Source of the DNA: Candidatus Moraniibacteriota bacterium
Lineage (GTDB): Bacteria; Patescibacteriota; Minisyncoccia; Moranbacterales; GCA-2747515
NCBI GenBank assembly: GCA_027069365.1
Contig: JALXES010000068.1
Coordinates: 1 to 5,035, forward strand
DNA length: 5,035 nucleotides
Reading direction: 5' to 3'
Shown here one piece after another: positions 1-4,072 of this stretch. The stretch's first letter is position 1. The number at the start of each line of letters is the position of its first letter. The position numbers and the translations under genes are program-made. Below the pieces are notes generated by a model. The model ran no database searches, was not told the origin of the DNA, and saw only the letters and a program-made list of their open reading frames with translations.

Positions 1-277
1 TCCCACGCACGTGCGCTTCAGCGTGGCGGACACAGGTGTGGGCATTCCCAAGGATGTGGAGAGCAAGTTGTTTAGCAAATTTTCCCGTGCGGACAAGCAC
101 CAGCTCAATACGGAGGGCGCCGGCATCGGATTGTATGTGTGCTACAACATCGTGCACGACCACGGTGGGCGCATTTGGGTGGAGTCTGAGGGCGACGGCA
201 AAGGCGCCGAGTTCATCGTAGAGCTCAGCACACAAACAGACGCGCAGAAGGCTGCACAAGAACGGGAACAGGAGTAG
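1..277 (+). CDS. Sensor histidine kinase, C-terminal part of the ATPase domain (5' end outside window)
   Basis: This is the 3' end of a two-component sensor kinase gene, read in frame from base 2 to a TAG stop at 275-277. The visible piece is the second half of a HATPase_c domain, which binds ATP and phosphorylates the kinase's own histidine. The G1 box DTGVGI lies at 29-46, an F-box-like LFSKFSR at 68-88, and the G2 box GAGIGLYV at 116-139, followed by a typical IVHDHGGRIWVESE run. The N box, the histidine-containing dimerisation domain and any sensor or membrane segments are upstream and not visible. A charged tail rich in Gln, Glu and Ala follows the domain, and no receiver domain is fused at this end. 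The family call is secure. The signal sensed and the partner regulator cannot be told. The 112-base gap and a separate promoter suggest it is not co-transcribed with the next genes. Confidence 0.93.
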   Translation, partial: PTHVRFSVADTGVGIPKDVESKLFSKFSRADKHQLNTEGAGIGLYVCYNIVHDHGGRIWVESEGDGKGAEFIVELSTQTDAQKAAQEREQE

Positions 278-299
278 GCGGGAGAGTAGTGTCGCATGT

Positions 300-339
300 C
301 TCCGACGCAGCACGCCGCGCAAGTTGCGCGCTGTCGGAG
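300..339. repeat. Imperfect inverted repeat between kinase gene and surface module
   Basis: The arms CTCCGAC (300-306) and GTCGGAG (333-339) pair perfectly over 7 bp. A second stem, CGCGC (316-320) with GCGCG (326-330), closes an AAGTT loop, leaving a bulge on the left side. The structure sits 22 bases past the kinase stop and could end kinase transcripts. However, no T-run follows it on either strand, so it is not a standard intrinsic terminator. It also covers the proposed -35 element of the next promoter, so it could be an operator. Neither role is proven. Confidence 0.5.
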
Positions 340-351
340 GCGTGGTATAAT
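324..351 (+). promoter_or_regulatory. Extended -10 promoter for the first surface module
   Basis: A perfect TATAAT lies at 346-351, preceded by TG at 343-344 with one base between, which makes an extended -10 element. A partial -35, TTGCGC at 324-329, stands 16 bp upstream inside the inverted repeat. Transcription would begin near 358, leaving a leader of about 30 bases before the ATG at 390. The extended -10 would make the weak -35 less important. Confidence 0.72.
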
Positions 352-375
352 AGAAGCAACAACCATCTATCACCA

Positions 376-385
376 AGAAGGAAAG
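376..385 (+). promoter_or_regulatory. Ribosome binding site for the 390 gene
   Basis: AGAAGGAAAG contains the Shine-Dalgarno core AAGGA (378-382), 7 bases before the ATG at 390. It is the clearest ribosome binding site in the window and fixes that start. Confidence 0.75.
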
Positions 386-389
386 TGTT

Positions 390-1007
390 ATGAAAACAAA
401 AAGCATCGTAATAATTGCAAGCGGCATTCTCGTGGTGGCGGGAGCTATGCTTGCTGTGCGGCAAACATACGCTGCGACAGATACAGAGCAAGTGACGCTG
501 CAGGTGGATGTTGCGGAAGTACTTGCAATGAGCGTGGATAGTGCAACAGTGGATATGGGCACGCTCACACCGGGCACGCCGGTGACAGGCTCATCAGTTG
601 TAACAGTCACAACCAACGCCAACGGTGGCTATGACCTCAAGGTGAAGCGCGATGACTCTGATACGACGATGGACCACACGGTGCTGCCGTCATACAACAT
701 CACCGACAAAACGGCGTGGGATGGCTCCAGTTCTGCGGCGACGTGGAGCGGTACGGGACTGGGCTTTAGCGTCTACGCATCCACAGCGACCAAGAATGCC
801 ACGTGGTGGGGTTCCGGCACAGCATGTGACGACGCGGCCAACAAATATGCCGGCTTTCCATCGTCTTACACGACGATTATGAGTCACAGCAGCTACAGTG
901 CCACCTCCACAACCACAAGCGTGTGCTACAAGCTGGATGTACCTAGCACGCAGCGTTCCGGTGCCTATGATGGCACGATTACCTATCAGGCAACGAGTAA
1001 GCCGTAG
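390..1007 (+). CDS. Small secreted beta-rich surface protein (WxL-like / CPR GTLTPGTPVTG family)
   Basis: This 205-residue exported protein starts at an ATG with a good ribosome binding site. Residues 1-28 form a Sec signal peptide: KTK n-region, hydrophobic core IVIIASGILVVAGAMLAV, probable cleavage after TYA. No lipobox, membrane anchor or sorting motif is seen at the C-terminus. The mature part is rich in Thr, Ser and Gly, as in beta-sandwich surface domains. It has the core VDMGTLTPGTPVTG (54-67) followed by VTVTTNANGGYDLKV, a GLGFSV segment, and the tail YKLDVPSTQRSGAYDG from residue 180. The layout recalls WxL-domain proteins, but no true W-x-L motif is present, so WxL membership is only an analogy. 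Two cysteines, C146 and C179, could form a disulfide; both are absent from the paralogue at 2359. The stop is 23 bases before the next gene's likely ATG, implying one operon with a membrane-anchored partner. The role is probably surface display or adhesion, by inference only. Confidence 0.85.
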   Translation: MKTKSIVIIASGILVVAGAMLAVRQTYAATDTEQVTLQVDVAEVLAMSVDSATVDMGTLTPGTPVTGSSVVTVTTNANGGYDLKVKRDDSDTTMDHTVLPSYNITDKTAWDGSSSAATWSGTGLGFSVYASTATKNATWWGSGTACDDAANKYAGFPSSYTTIMSHSSYSATSTTTSVCYKLDVPSTQRSGAYDGTITYQATSKP

Positions 1008-1030
1008 CAGTACGGAATGTGAGAGAATAT

Positions 1031-2029
1031 ATGATGCAGGGAATGTTTGCGAAGGGAAGTGATATTTTGCGACGGCACACAGCGCGTGTGCTGTTTGCGG
1101 TTTTGTGCGCGGGATGTGGAGGAGTGCAGGCGCAGGCGCAGGTGGCTGGTGTCGTCAACAACGGCGTGCCGGATGGCGGTGTACAGATTTCGCCAATTCG
1201 CTTTGAGGCGGATGTTCGTCCGGGCGATGTGTGGCGCGGCACGCTCAATCTCAAGAACTTCTCATCGGAGATACGCGAACTGACACTGTCAGCAGAGGAT
1301 TTCGTGGTGACAGATGATACGCAGAACATCACGTTCTATCCATCAGACCAGGCACGCCATCTGCAAGTGCCGGACATTGCAGATTGGGTGGTGCTTCCGC
1401 AGCGCACAGTCACGCTTGCCGGCAATGCGACGGCGGCTGTGCCGTTTGAGTTGCATATCCCACCAAACGCACCAACAGGCGGCTACTACGGAGCATTGTT
1501 TGTGACACAGTCCCGCACGGGGAGCTATGATACTCAGACAGGTCAAGCGCAGATTGGCATCAATAGCCGCATGGGTGCACTGTTGATTTTTGCCGTGCAT
1601 GGGTCGGAGCCGGCACGTGTGGAAGGCACACTCACGGCATTTGGCCCGACACAAAAAGTCTTCTTTGTCTCGCCGGTGCGCTTCCGTACATCTATCGCAA
1701 ACAATGGCACTATCCACTTCCGTGGCAGTGGCGCCATCACTCTTGCGCGTGGTGGCAAGACGATTGCCACGCTACCTCTTGCATCGCAGGTAAATTACCC
1801 TCACAAAGTGCGCACGTATGCTTCTGCATGGCACTTTGGGCTGCTTGACATGGGCCCCTACACCGCAACAGTGCGCTATGAGTCGCTCAGTGGACTTGTG
1901 ACACTTGAAGCAACAGAAGTGTTTTGGGTTGTGCCGTGGAGCGCGATAGCGATTGTTGTAGGTATCGTTATCCTGCTTGTTGCGCTGCGTTTCTACATCA
2001 AGAAAAACTACGTCATTCAACGCAGATAA
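1031..2029 (+). CDS. Membrane-anchored WxLIP-like protein (DUF916-like ectodomain)
   Basis: I place the start at ATG 1031 (332 residues), 5 bases after GAGAG (1021-1025). GTG 1019 and ATG 1034 or 1043 are in-frame alternatives. The n-region contains RRHTAR, a hydrophobic stretch follows (about 20-32), and signal peptidase I cleavage is likely near VQAQA; the cysteines at 26 and 29 do not make a good lipobox. From about residue 51 the sequence fits the DUF916 pattern of WxL-interacting proteins: ISPIRFEADVRPGD, then GTLNLKNFS, then PPNAPTGGYYGALFV near 142-156. A second beta domain resembling DUF3324 includes SIANNGTIHFRGSGAI and a later GPYTATVRYES. One transmembrane helix (about 299-319) and a basic tail, FYIKKNYVIQRR, anchor the C-terminus. 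In Gram-positives, such proteins bind WxL proteins and the wall. Here the likely partner is the secreted protein encoded just upstream. Family assignment is good; the partner is inferred. Confidence 0.83.
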   Translation: MMQGMFAKGSDILRRHTARVLFAVLCAGCGGVQAQAQVAGVVNNGVPDGGVQISPIRFEADVRPGDVWRGTLNLKNFSSEIRELTLSAEDFVVTDDTQNITFYPSDQARHLQVPDIADWVVLPQRTVTLAGNATAAVPFELHIPPNAPTGGYYGALFVTQSRTGSYDTQTGQAQIGINSRMGALLIFAVHGSEPARVEGTLTAFGPTQKVFFVSPVRFRTSIANNGTIHFRGSGAITLARGGKTIATLPLASQVNYPHKVRTYASAWHFGLLDMGPYTATVRYESLSGLVTLEATEVFWVVPWSAIAIVVGIVILLVALRFYIKKNYVIQRR

Positions 2030-2060
2030 GGCAATAGTCGTCCTCGTATTTTTGTGCACG

Positions 2061-2324
2061 CTATGGCAATGGGATGACGATGTCTTCAATGCTCTCAGCA
2101 GAGCGGTTGCGGATGATGGTGATGATGCCACCATTGTTTGTTGCGCATTTTGTGAGAGGCTCTGCAGAGAGCGTGGCGTGGAACGGTTGTGCGATGGCGC
2201 ACACCAGCACAGTGGCAACGTGCGCCAGGAGTGTCTGCTGCCGCGTGGCAGAGACACCGGCAGCAACCACAAAGAGGCAGATGAATGCTATACTAAAAGC
2301 GGTGCGTTTTTGTATGCGGGACAT
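2061..2324 (-). CDS. Possible small secreted protein, 87 residues, unknown family
   Basis: This minus-strand frame fills the only large gap on the plus strand. It starts at an ATG (complement of 2322-2324) and ends in TAG at 2061-2063. I do not recognise the family. The N-terminus is a convincing Sec signal peptide: SRIQKR, hydrophobic core, cleavage likely after GVSA at residue 26. A second hydrophobic stretch (about 31-48) could be a membrane helix. The rest ends with NNGGIITIIRNRS and a short acidic/hydrophobic tail. Cysteines 42 and 60 lie outside the signal peptide. It is convergent with the 1031-2029 gene, with 31 bases between the stops, and divergent from the 2359 gene. No Shine-Dalgarno is visible, though a minus-strand promoter candidate lies at 2354-2382. 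The signal peptide and fit to the gap favour a real gene; short length and no recognised homologue argue for caution. Confidence 0.5.
   Translation of the reverse strand: MSRIQKRTAFSIAFICLFVVAAGVSATRQQTLLAHVATVLVCAIAQPFHATLSAEPLTKCATNNGGIITIIRNRSAESIEDIVIPLP
2286..2294 (+). promoter_or_regulatory. Candidate extended -10 for the second surface module
   Basis: TGC followed by TATACT (2289-2294) matches an extended -10 element. No convincing -35 is found 16-18 bp upstream. Transcription would begin near 2301, giving a leader of about 58 bases before ATG 2359. A second TGA-TATAAC at 2334-2342 is also possible but would leave only about 10 bases of leader. The first lies inside the opposing minus-strand frame. 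Confidence 0.42.
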
Positions 2325-2353
2325 AAATCGGGATGATATAACTAATCACTTTC

Positions 2354-2382
2354 ATTGTATGGCGAAGAAGCGAAGAGTGCAA
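2354..2382 (-). promoter_or_regulatory. Candidate minus-strand promoter for the 87-residue gene
   Basis: Read on the minus strand, TTGCAC (complement of 2377-2382) stands exactly 17 bp before TACAAT (complement of 2354-2359). Transcription would begin near 2347, giving a leader of about 22 bases before the ATG at 2324. The -10 is good and the -35 matches only its first half. The element overlaps the start codon and first codons of the divergent 2359 gene, so both promoters could not fire freely at once. Confidence 0.35.
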
Positions 2383-3063
2383 GTGGTGGTGGCAGTCGCG
2401 CTGTGTGGTAGTGTGTTGTATGCGCACGCCCACGCACGCATGAGCAGCTCCAACTACCAAATCAATGCCGACGTTATCTCTAGTGGTGGATCGTTGGGCA
2501 CGTCCACGAACTACACGCTCAACGACACCGTAGGGGAGGATGTGGTCGGCACGGGCAGCAGTACCACATACATTCTCAAGGATGGTTTTTGGCACATGGT
2601 CAATACGTATGTGCAGTTTAGCGTGGACAGCAGCGTTGTGGATTTTGGGACGCTCACACCGGGTACGCCGGTGACGGGCCAAAACGTGCTGAGCGTGACG
2701 ACAGATGCGTGGAACGGGTACACACTGAGCATTCACAAGGATCACCGCTTGCGTCACACCAACGGCAGCGATGAGATTGCTGACCACGCGGGGACAATTG
2801 CCACACCATTGGCGTGGAGCGCGCCCAACACGCTGGGATTGGGCTTTTCTGTTGCTGCCGGCACCAACGTAGAAGCAACGTGGGGTAGCGGCACCAAATA
2901 CGCGGCAGTTCCCACCGGTAGCGCAACGGTATTTCACACCAAGACAGGCTACCGCTCGCCGGCGGATACCACAACACTCACCTACAAGCTGGACGTCCCC
3001 AGCACGCAGCGCAGTGGTCACTACACCAATACTGTGACCTACACAGTCATGCCGGCACTGTAA
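2359..3063 (+). CDS. Secreted surface protein with SxNY repeats and GTLTPGTPVTG domain (paralogue of the 390 gene)
   Basis: This 234-residue exported protein has its start chosen at ATG 2359 because a classic signal peptide begins there: MAKKRR, hydrophobic VVVAVALCGSVL, cleavage after AHA at residue 26. Earlier in-frame starts (2074, 2314) would bury this signal, and none has a clear ribosome binding site. Residues 29-80 hold three repeats with tyrosines at 33, 52 and 71, exactly 19 apart (SSSNYQI, TSTNYTL, SSTTYIL), ending in DGFWHM. I associate this module with CPR surface proteins. From residue 84 the protein is homologous to the 390 product: VVDFGTLTPGTPVTG (93-107), VTTDAWNGYTLSI, LGLGFSV, WGSGTKYAAVP, and YKLDVPSTQRSGHY from residue 209. 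It lacks the two mature cysteines of the 390 product; its only cysteine is in the signal peptide. It is followed after 27 bases by a WxLIP-like gene. Role as a surface or adhesion protein is inferred. Confidence 0.85.
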   Translation: MAKKRRVQVVVAVALCGSVLYAHAHARMSSSNYQINADVISSGGSLGTSTNYTLNDTVGEDVVGTGSSTTYILKDGFWHMVNTYVQFSVDSSVVDFGTLTPGTPVTGQNVLSVTTDAWNGYTLSIHKDHRLRHTNGSDEIADHAGTIATPLAWSAPNTLGLGFSVAAGTNVEATWGSGTKYAAVPTGSATVFHTKTGYRSPADTTTLTYKLDVPSTQRSGHYTNTVTYTVMPAL

Positions 3064-3090
3064 GTTCCTTTGTCATTTCTAAACAATCTT

Positions 3091-3999
3091 ATGATACTCC
3101 GCATCTTCTTGCTTCTTATTGGCGCTGGCACACTGCTCCTTAGTGCTGTGGTGCACGCGCAAAATGCACAGCCATCAGCACAGATCGGTATTGCTGTTGC
3201 GCCATCACTCATAGAAGCGTCCCTCACGCCGGGAGCCCAAAAAAAAGGCTCTCTAGCGCTAAAAAACACGTCTGCTACTTCACAGAATGTACGCATCAGC
3301 GTGCAAGGTTTTGATATTGATTCCCAAGGCGTGATGTCACTGATGCCTGCAAAAACCGACGGTGTAGATGTAATTTTTACGCAGTCACAGAGCGAGCTTG
3401 CAGCCGGCGAGAGTTACACGCTGACATATACACTGCGTGCCGCGGCTGATGCGCCTGACGGTGTGCGCACACTGGCGGTGGTAGTGGAGACGGTGTGTGA
3501 CAACACGCGCGCCGCAGGCACACATATGTGTGTCCGTGCGCGCATCGCTGTGCCACTGCTCGTGACGGTAAACAGTGTGCATGGTGTGCAGCGCGCGGAC
3601 GTGAAGTTCCAGCGTACGCCGGCAATCTCGCGTGCGCCAGTATCGCGCGTTATGGCATATGTGCGCAACACAGGCACACGCTACCTGCGGCCGCAGATGA
3701 GCGTGGTTATGACTTCTGTGTTTGGACGCGAAGTAGCGCGCGTGGACGGTGTGCCGCAGCAGATTGTCCTGCCACAACACACGCGCACGCTTCAGGCTAC
3801 ACTGACGCACCCGCGTGCATTTGGACTCTATCGCTTTTCTGCGCACATTGCTGATGCCGGTGGAGTGCATCAGAGTGTCTGGTGGGGGTTTGTCTTTGCG
3901 GACAGACGCATGCCGTGGCTAATCTTTTTGGTCATAATGGGCACAGGGATCTGGCTGTTCTGGCGACATGCTACTGCCCAGAGGCACGCGCAAAAATAG
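3091..3999 (+). CDS. Membrane-anchored DUF916/WxLIP-like protein (paralogue of the 1031 gene)
   Basis: I choose ATG 3091 (302 residues); an in-frame TTG at 3070 adds seven residues, and neither has a clear ribosome binding site. Residues 1-23 are a signal peptide with a long leucine/isoleucine core, cleaved after VHA. The ectodomain begins with IAVAPSLIEASLTPGAQ and GSLALKNTSATSQNV, matching the ISPIRFEADVRPGD and GTLNLKNFS block of the 1031 product, so both belong to the same family. APDGVRTLAVVVETV stands where the other has PTGGYYGALFV. Cysteines 136 and 147 are close enough to pair. A second beta region includes YVRNTGTRYLRPQMS and FGLYRFSAHI, ending in one membrane helix (about 274-291) and a basic tail, RHATAQRHAQK. 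It follows its secreted partner gene by 27 bases, likely translated from one message. As with the 1031 product, it may hold or present the upstream secreted protein at the membrane. It is shorter and more diverged from WxLIP than the first copy. Confidence 0.8.
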   Translation: MILRIFLLLIGAGTLLLSAVVHAQNAQPSAQIGIAVAPSLIEASLTPGAQKKGSLALKNTSATSQNVRISVQGFDIDSQGVMSLMPAKTDGVDVIFTQSQSELAAGESYTLTYTLRAAADAPDGVRTLAVVVETVCDNTRAAGTHMCVRARIAVPLLVTVNSVHGVQRADVKFQRTPAISRAPVSRVMAYVRNTGTRYLRPQMSVVMTSVFGREVARVDGVPQQIVLPQHTRTLQATLTHPRAFGLYRFSAHIADAGGVHQSVWWGFVFADRRMPWLIFLVIMGTGIWLFWRHATAQRHAQK

Positions 4000-4016
4000 T
4001 GTATTTTTTGAGCGCT

Positions 4017-4042
4017 TTTTGGTAGTTTAAAAACTGCCAAAA
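4017..4042. repeat. 11-bp inverted repeat overlapping the next promoter
   Basis: TTTTGGTAGTT (4017-4027) pairs with AACTGCCAAAA (4032-4042) around a TAAA loop, with one G-T wobble. It starts 17 bases after the stop at 3999. As a terminator it is unconvincing, because the T-run is in the left arm rather than after the stem. It covers the likely -35 and much of the spacer of the promoter at 4026-4054, so it may be an operator. A related sequence, AAAACTACCCAAAA, recurs at 4100-4113. Confidence 0.55.
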
Positions 4043-4054
4043 GTATGGTACAAT
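4026..4054 (+). promoter_or_regulatory. Extended -10 promoter for the Hint-domain protein gene
   Basis: TACAAT at 4049-4054 is preceded by TG at 4046-4047, forming an extended -10. TTTAAA at 4026-4031 is a reasonable -35 with a 17-bp spacer. Transcription would begin near 4061. This overlaps the AAAGGGG at 4055-4061 that would otherwise serve as ribosome binding site for the 4070/4073 starts, so the true start of the downstream gene is uncertain. Confidence 0.6.
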
Positions 4055-4072
4055 AAAGGGGTAAAAACCGTG

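Noticed and set aside
1094..1117. Lipoprotein lipobox near the cysteines of the 1031 product
   Set aside because: The residues before C26 and C29 (AVL and CAG) do not fit the usual L-[AS]-[GA]-C pattern, and ordinary signal peptidase sites follow at QAQA.
2074..2358. N-terminal extension of the 2359 gene from an upstream in-frame start
   Set aside because: The extension would place a clear signal peptide (MAKKRR onward) deep inside the protein, has no recognisable domain or ribosome site, and lies opposite a better minus-strand frame.
2293..3021. Long minus-strand open frame of 242 codons
   Set aside because: It is the shadow of the 2359 gene; its product is rich in Arg, His and Cys without domain features, while the plus strand has clear homology between paralogues.
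3519..3532. Perfect 14-bp alternating palindrome CACACATATGTGTG
   Set aside because: It lies inside the 3091 coding frame (encoding part of the THMCV segment), has no partner copy seen, and is best explained as chance in a GTG/CAC-rich gene.
3991..4010. CAAAAA...TTTTTG hairpin as a terminator of the 3091 gene
   Set aside because: The stem is only 6 bp, nearly all A-T, and overlaps the stop codon; it is too weak to call as an intrinsic terminator.
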